Shown here piece by piece: positions 9,760-17,610 of a DNA stretch of 64,000 bases. The position numbers were made by a program, and so were the translations under genes. A model generated the notes under the pieces. The model worked only from the letters and a program-made list of their open reading frames with translations. It searched no databases and was not told where the DNA came from. The stretch is from Flavobacterium galactosidilyticum (lineage in GTDB: Bacteria > Bacteroidota > Bacteroidia > Flavobacteriales > Flavobacteriaceae), in the NCBI RefSeq assembly GCF_020911945.1, contig NZ_CP087135.1, positions 1,910,001 to 1,974,000 of the forward strand. The letters run 5' to 3'. Each line of letters starts with the position of its first letter. The stretch's first letter is position 1.

Positions 9760-9776
9760 TGCATATAAAGCACCGA
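9760..9776 (-). promoter_or_regulatory. Candidate sigma-54 promoter for kdp operon
   Basis: On the minus strand the sequence CGGTGCTTTATATGCAA places GG and GC exactly ten bases apart, as in the -24/-12 sigma-54 consensus (TGGCAC-N5-TTGC). It lies about 60 bases before the first kdp gene. The neighbouring regulator at 9900-11240 is an NtrC-type sigma-54 activator, which makes this reading plausible. A second, weaker match (TTGGCA, but GA instead of GC) lies nearer the gene at about 9728-9745. Confidence 0.4.
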
Positions 9777-9814
9777 CAATTAACAACTTATGTATTTTTA
9801 GTCGAAATTTGACA

Positions 9815-9843
9815 TAAAAAAAGCCTATCATTTTGATAGGCTT
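9815..9843 (-). terminator. Terminator of response-regulator gene
   Basis: A perfect 10-bp stem, AAGCCTATCA (9821-9830) with TGATAGGCTT (9834-9843), followed on the minus strand by seven T residues. It lies downstream of the sigma-54 regulator gene and upstream of the kdp promoter candidate, so it should insulate the two transcripts. Confidence 0.8.
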
Positions 9844-9859
9844 TTCTCGTTTTGATAGC

Positions 9860-9886
9860 CCTTTCGGGGTTTTGAACCCTGAAAGG
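9860..9886 (-). other. Hairpin after regulator stop codon
   Basis: A 12-bp inverted repeat with one mismatch, CCTTTCGGGGTT (9860-9871) and AACCCTGAAAGG (9875-9886), lies 13 bases after the regulator's stop and just before the U-tailed terminator. With the 9821-9843 hairpin it makes a tandem 3' structure, probably protecting or ending the mRNA. Confidence 0.5.
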
Positions 9887-9899
9887 AATTGATTATAAA

Positions 9900-11240
9900 T
9901 TACTGAATATTGTATTCGTCTAATTTTCGATAAAGTGTAGCAACGCCTATTTCTAATAAGCGTGCGGTTTCTGCTTTGTTGCCTTGTGTATAATTCAATA
10001 CTTTTTGGATGTGTAGTTTTTCAATACTTTGCATCGAAAAAGCTGACATCGTCTTGTTGGAATTATTTTGTTGATGTTGAATCTCATAAGGCAATACATC
10101 TTGCGTCAAGTTAAAATCATCAGCCAAAATTACGGAACGTTCAATCACATTTTTTAGCTCCCGAACATTTCCAGGCCAATGGTATGTTTCCATCTTATGC
10201 AAAAAATCGCCATTGATAGCGACTATTTTCTTATTTACTTTCTCTGAAAATTGTTTCACAAAATAGTTTGTCAATGGTGCAATGTCTTTTATTCTCTCTC
10301 GCAAAGGCGGAATTGTAATCTCGAAAATATTCAATCGAAAATATAAATCCGATCGAAAACGATGTTCTTCGCTTTCGGTTTTTAAATTGCGATTCGTTGC
10401 GGCAATTAACCTAAAATTTGATTTTCTGGGTGTTGTGTCTCCTATTTGTATGTATTCGCTCGTTTCTAAAACCCGTAACAATTTGGCTTGCAAATCTAAC
10501 GGCATTTCCCCAATTTCATCCAGAAATAAAGTACCGCCATTCGCCTCTTCTATAAATCCTTTCTTGTCTTTTACAGCTCCTGTAAAAGATCCTTGTTTAT
10601 GTCCAAACAATTCACTTTCGAGAATTTCCTTGCTGAAAGTACTGCAATTCAAGGCTACAAAGGATTTTCCTACTCGGTTGCTATTTTCGTGAATAGCTTG
10701 TGCAAAAACCTCTTTTCCAGTCCCTGTTTCTCCCGTTAAAAGTACAGTTGAATCAGTTTTGGCTACTTTTTTAGCTAAATCAATAACTTGTTCCAATCCT
10801 TTCGATTTTCCAATAATAGTATCAAAAGAATATTTATCAGAAATTCGTTTTTCGAGTTGTTGGACTTTCTTGATCAGTTGGACTTTTTCTAATGCTTTAT
10901 GTAACAACGGAATAATTTTGTCATTGTCATCGCCTTTGACAATATAATCAAAAGCGCCGTTTTTCATGGCTTGAACACCATCGGAAATTTTGCCGAAAGC
11001 AGTTAATAAGATAACTTCTGTTAATGGAAAATTTGTTTTTATCTTTTGTACAAAATCAACGCCATTGCCATCAGGAAGTTTGACATCACAAAGTATCACA
11101 TCAATATCCTTAATTTCCATTTTTTTGAAACCCGATTTTAAATCCGATGCTTCAAAAACTTCAAATCCTTCAGATTTTATAATTCTAGCGAGCAGTCCAC
11201 GAAGTTTTTCTTCGTCGTCGATGATAAGGATGTTTTTCAA
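9900..11240 (-). CDS. NtrC-type sigma-54 response regulator
   Basis: A 446-residue response regulator. The receiver domain (about 1-120) has phosphorylatable Asp52. The AAA+ domain (about 140-370) has Walker A GETGTGKE (170-177), the sigma-54 contact loop as GSFTGA (217-222, Ser in place of the usual first Ala) and Walker B LFLDEI (238-243). A Fis-type helix-turn-helix closes the protein (about 408-446). It replaces the OmpR-type KdpE found with kdp in enterobacteria. The start is TTG; no ATG lies in frame close upstream. It probably receives phosphate from the kinase at 665-2389 and activates kdp through sigma-54. The target is inferred from location. Confidence 0.9.
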   Translation of the reverse strand: MKNILIIDDEEKLRGLLARIIKSEGFEVFEASDLKSGFKKMEIKDIDVILCDVKLPDGNGVDFVQKIKTNFPLTEVILLTAFGKISDGVQAMKNGAFDYIVKGDDNDKIIPLLHKALEKVQLIKKVQQLEKRISDKYSFDTIIGKSKGLEQVIDLAKKVAKTDSTVLLTGETGTGKEVFAQAIHENSNRVGKSFVALNCSTFSKEILESELFGHKQGSFTGAVKDKKGFIEEANGGTLFLDEIGEMPLDLQAKLLRVLETSEYIQIGDTTPRKSNFRLIAATNRNLKTESEEHRFRSDLYFRLNIFEITIPPLRERIKDIAPLTNYFVKQFSEKVNKKIVAINGDFLHKMETYHWPGNVRELKNVIERSVILADDFNLTQDVLPYEIQHQQNNSNKTMSAFSMQSIEKLHIQKVLNYTQGNKAETARLLEIGVATLYRKLDEYNIQ

Positions 11241-11278
11241 AACTGACTTTATATAAATATTTATACTACAAATTTTTT

Positions 11279-12272
11279 AGTACATGATAAAAAGAAATAT
11301 TATGCTGGTTATCAGTAAAATAAGAGCTTAAGGATTTGCAAATAAGATCGATATTTCTTATGTTAAAGAATTATTACCACATGGTTTTTCTAATGAAGAA
11401 CACCAGTCTTGAGAACAAAGATACAGCGTTAATTTTGGTTTTACAAAGCCCTTTTAAAGAGAGACTCAATTTAGCCAGGGTCAAGCTCATCTGTTTATTT
11501 ATAACAGTTTTGTACAAAATAAAGACAATTAATTATGATGAACTGGCTTCTGGATTTGACACAGCAGTTGATAAAAACAGCTTTTATAGAAGGATACAAA
11601 GGTTTATGAAGGAATTTGATTTTCCTGCGAGAAGGGTTTCTAGTTTAATATTCAATCTTTTACCGGTTAAGCATAATTTGATATTAGTTTTAGACAGAGC
11701 CAATTGGAAGTTTGGAGCTAAAAACCTAAACATATTAATGCTGTTGGTTAGCTATAAAAATGTAGCATTCCCGCTAATGTTTAAAATGGTAGACAATCGG
11801 GGGAATTCAGATATGACCGAGCGAATTGAACTAATCAAAAAATATATTGGATAGTTTGGGAAAGAGAATAGCGACTGCCTGTTGAAAGAACGAGAGTTTG
11901 TTGGAAATAAATAGATGGGATTTTTAATCATTGTTTCATTCAACAAACCTGAGCAGGCCATGACATATTATAAACAAAGATGGCAAATTGAAACGCTCTT
12001 TAAAGGGCTTAAAAGTAGCGGTTTTAATATTGAAGATACTCTTGTAACTGATTTGGAAAGACTGGGAAAACTCTTTTTATTAACAATGATTGCTTTCCTG
12101 TGGTCCTAAAATTGGAGATTATTTAGGTCAGAATATTAAGAAAATACAACTAAAAAAACATGGCAGAAGAGCTATAAGTGTATTCAAATATGGATTGGAT
12201 TATTTATCAAAATCCCTTTTGGCGCGGCTCAATAGTTTATAACACAGTCTTTTTAATTTTTTGTCATGCACT
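11279..12272 (+). mobile_element. Decayed IS4-family insertion sequence
   Basis: An element of about 1 kb bounded by imperfect inverted ends: AGTACATGATAAAAA at 11279-11293 and, inverted, AGTGCATGACAAAAA at 12258-12272 (2 mismatches in 15). Inside is a broken IS4-type transposase. I see no clear target-site duplication, consistent with an old insertion. It lies between the kdp regulator gene and the Gre-like gene. Confidence 0.7.
11360..12242 (+). pseudogene. IS4-family transposase, disrupted
   Basis: The IS4 YREK signature is intact (YKQRWQIETLFKGLK: Tyr-2-Arg-3-Glu-6-Lys), and an ILVLDRANWKFG motif marks the first catalytic Asp. The gene is dead. There are in-frame stops at 11852-11854 and 11912-11914, a frameshift near 12105, and the usual DREF motif reads KEREF, which removes the second catalytic Asp. 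After the frameshift the sequence continues to a normal-looking end, ARLNSL, at 12242. The frame is also short, about 290 residues in all. Confidence 0.85.
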
Positions 12273-12323
12273 TAAATTATATTTATTAATTCACTTCTTT
12301 CAACATTCCTTTCAACATTGAAA

Positions 12324-12337
12324 ACGAAGGTCTAATT
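12324..12337 (+). repeat. 14-base repeat, copy 1
   Basis: ACGAAGGTCTAATT occurs here and again at 14480-14493, on the same strand, flanking the Gre-like and glutamate synthase-like genes. The second copy is one arm of an inverted repeat. Confidence 0.5.
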
Positions 12338-12370
12338 ATATAAAGTATTATAATTTTAAAAGTTGCATAA

Positions 12371-12400
12371 AAAAAACACCTTCATAAAATGAGGTGTTTT
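12371..12400 (-). terminator. Terminator after Gre-like gene
   Basis: The stem AAAACACCT (12373-12381) with AGGTGTTTT (12392-12400) is followed on the minus strand by T residues. It lies just beyond the stop of the Gre-like gene. Confidence 0.75.
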
Positions 12401-12412
12401 AAAAAAGTATAA

Positions 12413-12802
12413 TTAATTGCTTGACACATTAATTACATTTATAATTTTTAAGGTTTTAATTCCTGATGGCAATTGCCATTCTACTTCTTCATTTTCTTTA
12501 AAACCTATTATCGCAACACATAATGGAGCTAGTATTGAAACTTTGCCTTCTTTTAAGTTAGCTTGTGATGGCATCACAATTTGCACTTTCATTTGTTGTT
12601 TACTTTTTACATCTTCAATTGTTACTTGAGAGTTCATTCGAACAATGCTCTGGTCAACGACTCCATCTTTATTGATAATTGCTCGATCTAGCTCCTGTGT
12701 AAGCAATGCAATTTCTCTAATGTTAGTGCTATCTTTAGCGTTTTTAGTTAGCTCACGAAGGATATTATAATCAGTACTTGTTAAAACAGGTGTTGGTTTC
12801 AT
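12413..12802 (-). CDS. GreA/GreB-family (Rnk-like) factor
   Basis: A protein of about 129 residues with the GreA/GreB C-terminal FKBP-like domain (about 50-127), including the segments MPSQANLKEGKVSILAPLC and GFKENEEVEWQLPSG. The long N-terminal coiled coil of true Gre factors is replaced by a short helical stretch, as in Rnk (regulator of nucleoside diphosphate kinase). It probably binds RNA polymerase. An ATG at 12802 is preferred over a TTG two codons upstream. It follows the glutamate synthase-like gene by 6 bases and should share its transcript. Confidence 0.82.
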   Translation of the reverse strand: MKPTPVLTSTDYNILRELTKNAKDSTNIREIALLTQELDRAIINKDGVVDQSIVRMNSQVTIEDVKSKQQMKVQIVMPSQANLKEGKVSILAPLCVAIIGFKENEEVEWQLPSGIKTLKIINVINVSSN

Positions 12803-12808
12803 AGTCAA

Positions 12809-14362
12809 TTAATTTAAGGTTATTTTTTCTGTTGTAGCTATATTTTCTTTATCACTAAAAAATAGTGAAGCAAAACTTTCATTAGTTTTGTGATCGATTC
12901 TTCTGTAAAAAACATTAGGAGTAATTGCTTTTGGATTGTCAAAACCACAGGCACCTATGAATTCAGCAAATGCCTTTAATGTGTTGTTATGGAAATGAGC
13001 AACTCTGACACTTTTATCAGTTACATCTAATCCTTTATATAAGTTCTTGTCTTGAGTAGCAATTCCTACTGGACATTTTCCACTGTCGCATTGTAAAGCT
13101 TGAATACATCCTAATGCAAACATCATTCCTCTTGCGCTGTAACAAGCATCCGCCCCTAATGACATCGCTTTAGCAATATCAAAGCCAGTAATTATTTTGC
13201 CAGATGCCATTAATCTAATTTGATCTCTAAGACCATATTCTTTAAGCACCTTACTAGCAAATATTAAAGCATCTGCTAATGCCATTCCCATATAGTCAAT
13301 AAACTCTAATGGTGCCGCTCCTGTACCGCCTTCTGCTCCATCAATTGTAATGAAATCAGGGACAATTCCAGTTTCTTTCATTGCTTCAACAATGGAAATA
13401 AACTCGTCTTGACGACCTATACAAATTTTGAATCCGACCGGTTTTCCATTGGATAGCTGCCTTAAATTTTGTAGAAAATGCAATAATTCTGAACTATTTG
13501 TAAATGCAGAATGCCCTGCTGGCGAATGTACGGCAATATGTGGCTGAACGTTTCTTATTTTGGCGATTTCTACTGTGTTTTTTTCTCCAGGTAGTAATCC
13601 ACCGTGTCCAGGTTTAGCTCCTTGAGATAACTTTAACTCTATCATTTTTACCTGAGGGAAGTTTGCTTTTTCTGTATATAATTCAGGTGAGAAAGTTCCG
13701 TCTTCTTTTCTACATCCGAAATATCCAGTTCCAATTTGCCATATTAAATCACCACCTTCTAAATGAAAGTCGCTAATTCCACCTTCACCTGTATTATGAG
13801 CAAAATTACCTAGTTTTGCTCCTTTGTTCAACGATGAAATAGCTGTTTTACTTAATGCTCCATAACTCATGGCGCTAATGTTATATATACTAGCGCTGTA
13901 GGGTTGAAGACATTGTTTGTTTCCAACTACGGTTCTAAAAAATTGTTTATCTGCTCTTTTTGGGTAGATAGAATGTGCTGCCCACTCGTAACCGATGCGG
14001 TTTGGGTCATCTTGCATTCCAAACGAAATAGTCTGCTTTACATTTTTAGCTCTTTGGTATACTATAGATCGCTGTCTTCTATTAAATGGCTTACCATCTA
14101 ATTCTCCTTCAAAGAAATACTGACGCATTTCTGGTCGGAACGATTCCAAGAAGTACCTAAATCTACCCACAATAGGGTAGTTTTTCTTAACGGTATGACT
14201 GTCCTGAAAAGTATCTTGAATCAAAATGAAAAGTAAGTAAAATGGAATGATCAAGAAGAAATAGCTCATATTACCCTGATATGCCCATACACAACTTACT
14301 ACTAAAAACGTAACGGTAGCTAACCAAATAATTTGGTGTACTGCTAATTTTTTTAAAAACAT
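12809..14362 (-). CDS. FMN-binding glutamate synthase-like protein
   Basis: A 517-residue protein with N-terminal hydrophobic segments (about 8-47) and a glutamate synthase central/FMN domain (about 140-490). Visible family motifs include NISAMSYGALS, GGDLIWQIGTGYFGCR, KPGHGGLLPGEKN, HSPAGHSAF, the glycine-rich GAEGGTGAAP and the C-terminal CPVGIAT. Glutamine amidotransferase and GltD partners are not adjacent, so the true electron donor and substrate are unknown. It is predicted to be a membrane-anchored flavoenzyme. A degraded second copy of the catalytic region lies at 20435-21124. Confidence 0.88.
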   Translation of the reverse strand: MFLKKLAVHQIIWLATVTFLVVSCVWAYQGNMSYFFLIIPFYLLFILIQDTFQDSHTVKKNYPIVGRFRYFLESFRPEMRQYFFEGELDGKPFNRRQRSIVYQRAKNVKQTISFGMQDDPNRIGYEWAAHSIYPKRADKQFFRTVVGNKQCLQPYSASIYNISAMSYGALSKTAISSLNKGAKLGNFAHNTGEGGISDFHLEGGDLIWQIGTGYFGCRKEDGTFSPELYTEKANFPQVKMIELKLSQGAKPGHGGLLPGEKNTVEIAKIRNVQPHIAVHSPAGHSAFTNSSELLHFLQNLRQLSNGKPVGFKICIGRQDEFISIVEAMKETGIVPDFITIDGAEGGTGAAPLEFIDYMGMALADALIFASKVLKEYGLRDQIRLMASGKIITGFDIAKAMSLGADACYSARGMMFALGCIQALQCDSGKCPVGIATQDKNLYKGLDVTDKSVRVAHFHNNTLKAFAEFIGACGFDNPKAITPNVFYRRIDHKTNESFASLFFSDKENIATTEKITLN

Positions 14363-14446
14363 GTTTTTAAATTTTTTAAATTAGATTTAGGCTTTAAAAC
14401 AAATTAATTTTTAAAACCGCAGATTAAATAAATGATGTTAAGTAAA

Positions 14447-14493
14447 ACCTTCGTCTCGAAGTAGTTTGTTTTTATATAGACGAAGGTCTAATT
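14447..14493. promoter_or_regulatory. Inverted repeat in glutamate synthase-like leader
   Basis: ACCTTCGTCT (14447-14456) and AGACGAAGGT (14478-14487) form a perfect 10-bp inverted repeat with a 21-base spacer in the 5' region of the glutamate synthase-like gene. The right arm continues into the 14-base repeat also seen at 12324-12337. It could be an operator or an mRNA hairpin. Confidence 0.4.
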
Positions 14494-14609
14494 GACAAAG
14501 GCTTTTGAATGTGAAAATTTAGCGACAAGCACAAAATCCTCTTGTAATAAAGAGGTGCATCTTGACAGCATGTTAGGAAAGGTTTTCATAAACTTTAAAT
14601 TACACTTTG

Positions 14610-14617
14610 CAAAAGTA
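14610..14617 (-). promoter_or_regulatory. -7 promoter box, glutamate synthase-like gene
   Basis: TACTTTTG on the minus strand fits the Bacteroidetes TAnnTTTG -7 box. It implies a leader of about 240 bases. No good TTTG -33 box is seen. Confidence 0.3.
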
Positions 14618-14728
14618 CATTCATTTTTTGTTATAAATAACTTTTTTTTCTATTTATGTTAAATTTAGCATTCGTTTACGATAGATTCTTGTTGAGTTGA
14701 TAAAAATTCAGTCTTAAAATTATCTATT

Positions 14729-14736
14729 TAATTTTG
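14729..14736 (+). promoter_or_regulatory. -7 promoter box, csaA
   Basis: TAATTTTG matches TAnnTTTG, 35 bases before the csaA start. A clear -33 box at normal spacing is not visible. Confidence 0.35.
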
Positions 14737-14771
14737 AAAGTGTATTTTTATGAGCATAAAACAATTACTAC

Positions 14772-15107
14772 ATGGAATTAACATTCGCAGATTTTGAAAA
14801 AGTAGCCATGCACATAGGCACAATAATAGCAGTTTATGACTTTCCTGAAGCACGAAAACCTGCATATCAGCTTACAATTGATTTTGGTGAAATCATTGGA
14901 GTCAAAAAAACATCAGCGCAAATAACTCAGAGATACACTAAGGATGATTTAATAGGTAGACAAATTGTGGCTGTCGTAAATTTTCCTAAAAAGCAAATAG
15001 GTAAGTTTATGAGCGAATGTTTAGTTTTGGGCGCCGTTGGTATTGATGGTGATGTTGTTTTGTTAGCTCCTGATTTTAAAATTGACAATGGACTCCGAAT
15101 AGGTTAG
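14772..15107 (+). CDS. csaA: CsaA-type tRNA-binding chaperone
   Basis: A 111-residue single-domain protein of the tRNA-binding (EMAP II/Arc1p-like OB-fold) family. Characteristic segments are FEKVAMHIGTI, YQLTIDFGE, GRQIVAVVNFPKKQIGKFMS and the closing LLAPDFKIDNG. CsaA is described as a secretion-linked chaperone; the name rests on overall similarity, since isolated tRNA-binding domains can have other roles. It is followed by a TTA microsatellite and a bidirectional terminator. Confidence 0.9.
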   Translation: MELTFADFEKVAMHIGTIIAVYDFPEARKPAYQLTIDFGEIIGVKKTSAQITQRYTKDDLIGRQIVAVVNFPKKQIGKFMSECLVLGAVGIDGDVVLLAPDFKIDNGLRIG

Positions 15108-15127
15108 TTTTACTTTCTAAAATCGAC

Positions 15128-15158
<31 letters not shown>

Positions 15159-15172
15159 CTAAATAGTTATAA

Positions 15173-15206
15173 AAAAAGTCCAAAAACAGAAGTTTTTGGA
15201 CTTTTT
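15173..15206. terminator. Bidirectional terminator, csaA and DUF3276 gene
   Basis: A perfect 15-bp stem, AAAAAGTCCAAAAAC with GTTTTTGGACTTTTT, and an AGAA loop. A/T runs on both sides serve the two convergent genes. Confidence 0.9.
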
Positions 15207-15231
15207 TAATTGTAAGTAAAGTAACTAAAAA

Positions 15232-15612
15232 CTAAATATCATCAAATTCTATATTTGTAAAACTTGATGTTTGCGGTATAAATTCTTCCTCTGATTTTTC
15301 AGGGTTGTATTCTTTTTTAAAATCTTTTTGATGTCTTTCAGATATCACTTCTTCACCTTTATGATTTAAAACGTAAGAAGTCATTTCACCTAAAATCTCT
15401 GCAAAAGCAGCAAAATCTTCTTTGTATAAATATATTTTATGCTTTTTGAAGTGGAATGATCCGTCTTCCTCAGTAAATTTTTTGCTTTCGGTAATAGTAA
15501 TATAGTAATCATCTGCTTTGGTCGCTCTCACATCAAAGAAATATGTCCTTCTACCAGCCCTTAAAACTTTAGAAAATATCTCTTCTTTTTCTAACATGTC
15601 ATGTTCTCTCAT
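15232..15612 (-). CDS. DUF3276 PUR-like nucleic-acid-binding protein
   Basis: A protein of about 126 residues of the DUF3276 family, which has a PUR-alpha-like fold typical of Bacteroidetes. The core is LEKEEIFSKVLRAGRRTYFF, followed by DVRATKADDYYITITESKKF and the lysine-rich KKHKIYLYKEDF. The C-terminal tail is acidic and ends IEFDDI. It probably binds single-stranded DNA or RNA. I chose ATG at 15612 over the upstream TTG (15627); another ATG at 15597 is also possible. Confidence 0.85.
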   Translation of the reverse strand: MREHDMLEKEEIFSKVLRAGRRTYFFDVRATKADDYYITITESKKFTEEDGSFHFKKHKIYLYKEDFAAFAEILGEMTSYVLNHKGEEVISERHQKDFKKEYNPEKSEEEFIPQTSSFTNIEFDDI

Positions 15613-15683
15613 AATCCTTTCTGTCAATTTATGGTTGTTAACTAGAATCCAAAAATCTACAAAAAATATGTATTATACAACAA

Positions 15684-17444
15684 TTAGAGCAATTCTTTTT
15701 CTGAAAGTTGTTTCAAATATAAAGCCGAATAATAGCCCTCTTGATTTATCAATTGATTATGAGAACCTTGTTGAATGATTTGCCCATTGTCCATTATAAT
15801 TATTTTATCTGCATTCTTTGCTGACGAAACGCGATGGCTTACTATAATGGTAGTTTTGTCTTTACAGATTTCATTTAAGTTGTTCAATATTGCTTCTTCA
15901 GTTTGTGTATCTACCGCTGAAAGGCAATCGTCAAATAATAAAATAGGTGGATTTTTTATAATCGCTCTTGCAATAGAAACTCTTTGTTTTTGTCCTCCTG
16001 AAAGAGTAATTCCTCTTTCGCCAAGAACAGTTTCGTATTGTTTGTTGAAGCCCATGATGTTATCGTGTACAACTGCGCTTTTAGCAGCAGAATGTACTTG
16101 CTCGTCTGTTGCGTTTTCTTTGCCAAACATAATATTATTCTTGATGCTATCAGAGAATAAAAATGCATCCTGCGGCACGATACCAATACTATTTCTCAAA
16201 TCGAATAGATTGATACTGCTTATTTCATTTTTGTCAATATTTATTTCTCCTTCAGAAACATCATACATACGTGATATCAAAGATAGAATAGTCGATTTTC
16301 CAGATCCTGTTTTCCCTAGAATGGCTAAAGTTTCTCCCTTTTTAACCGTAAAAGAAATGTTTTGCAGCGCTTTGATATTAGTGTCTTCGTAAGTGTAGCT
16401 TACATTTTCAAAAGAAATAGATCCTTCAATTATGGATTTATTTTCATTTTTGTTTTTTATTTCTGGTTCTATCTTTAGAAATTCATTTAATCTTTTTTGA
16501 GAAGCCTCAGCCTCTTGAACCATCGATGAAACCCAGCCTAAGGAAGCAACTGGCCAAGTAAGCATATTAACGTATAAAATGAATTCAGCTATGGTTCCAA
16601 TATTTTGTATAGTTCCATCAATATACATTAAACCTCCAAAATAGATTACAACTAAGTTACTAATCCCTATTAATGCCAACATTAAAGGGCCAAATAACGA
16701 TTGTACTTTAGCTAAATTCAAGCTTTTGCTTTTGCTTTCATTAGCTAAATTAACCATGTTTTCTTGGTGTTGGTTCTCAAGAGAATACGCTTTTATAACA
16801 CGGATTCCAGAAAATATTTCTTGAGAGAAACTGGATACTTTAGAAAGGTATTGTTGGAAAATAGTGCTTCTTTTATTTATTTCAGAGCTTAATTTGAAAA
16901 TAGCGAAAGACAATAGCGGTAAGGGTAGAAGCGTGTATAAGGTTAATGTGGGCGATACGTTGTACATATATACGATAACTATAGCAAAGCGAATAGCGGT
17001 ATTAATCGTATACATAACTGCAGGACCTACATACATTCGCACTTTTGAAACATCCTCGCTAATTCGATTCATTAAATCTCCAGTACGATTTTGTTTATAG
17101 AAGTTTTGCGATAGGTTCTCGTATTGGCGAAACACTTCGTTTTTTAAATCAAACTCGATGTGACGAGACATGACAATTAAAGTTTGTCTCATCAAGAAGG
17201 TTAGGAAACCAGCAATAATTGTGGTAGCAATAATAAGTAGGATGTTCGAAATTAACTCGTCTTGAATTACGGCTTTAGAAACCGTTTTATCTTTGGCGAA
17301 AGCCTCAATTACTTTAAATGATTTGCTGATCAACTTTGGTGTGAAAAGCATAAATATTTGGGCAATAATGGTAAAAATAATACCGAGTAAAAAACTGTAT
17401 TTGTATTTAACGAAGTATTTATTTAAATAGCGTAATTCTTTCAT
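15684..17444 (-). CDS. ABC exporter, fused permease and ATPase (MsbA-like)
   Basis: A 586-residue half-transporter. Six transmembrane helices occupy about residues 15-310. The nucleotide-binding domain has Walker A GKTGSGKS (377-384), signature LSGGQKQR (near 485) and Walker B ILLFDDCLSAVD, which has Cys where many family members have another residue; a switch His lies in IIVSHRVSS. It should function as a homodimer exporting lipid or drug. The closest familiar types are MsbA and MdlB. It stands alone, with a DUF3276 gene downstream. Confidence 0.9.
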   Translation of the reverse strand: MKELRYLNKYFVKYKYSFLLGIIFTIIAQIFMLFTPKLISKSFKVIEAFAKDKTVSKAVIQDELISNILLIIATTIIAGFLTFLMRQTLIVMSRHIEFDLKNEVFRQYENLSQNFYKQNRTGDLMNRISEDVSKVRMYVGPAVMYTINTAIRFAIVIVYMYNVSPTLTLYTLLPLPLLSFAIFKLSSEINKRSTIFQQYLSKVSSFSQEIFSGIRVIKAYSLENQHQENMVNLANESKSKSLNLAKVQSLFGPLMLALIGISNLVVIYFGGLMYIDGTIQNIGTIAEFILYVNMLTWPVASLGWVSSMVQEAEASQKRLNEFLKIEPEIKNKNENKSIIEGSISFENVSYTYEDTNIKALQNISFTVKKGETLAILGKTGSGKSTILSLISRMYDVSEGEINIDKNEISSINLFDLRNSIGIVPQDAFLFSDSIKNNIMFGKENATDEQVHSAAKSAVVHDNIMGFNKQYETVLGERGITLSGGQKQRVSIARAIIKNPPILLFDDCLSAVDTQTEEAILNNLNEICKDKTTIIVSHRVSSAKNADKIIIMDNGQIIQQGSHNQLINQEGYYSALYLKQLSEKELL

Positions 17445-17610
17445 TGGATTTTAATATTCTCTTTTGAATTGATTTTAATAATAGTAATTGTAATCAAATT
17501 ATCGATTTGATATTTTTTTTATGCAAATAACAACGCATGTTTATTTTTTACGTAAATTTGAATTGTCTTTTTGACAAATTCATAATCTTATCACTATAAA
17601 AACTTATACT

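Noticed and set aside
12110..12270. Possible separate small gene after the IS4 fragment
   Set aside because: It continues the transposase in a shifted frame and belongs to the same pseudogene.
15775..16392. 205-residue open frame antisense to the ABC exporter
   Set aside because: It overlaps the nucleotide-binding domain on the other strand; no domain or start context supports it.
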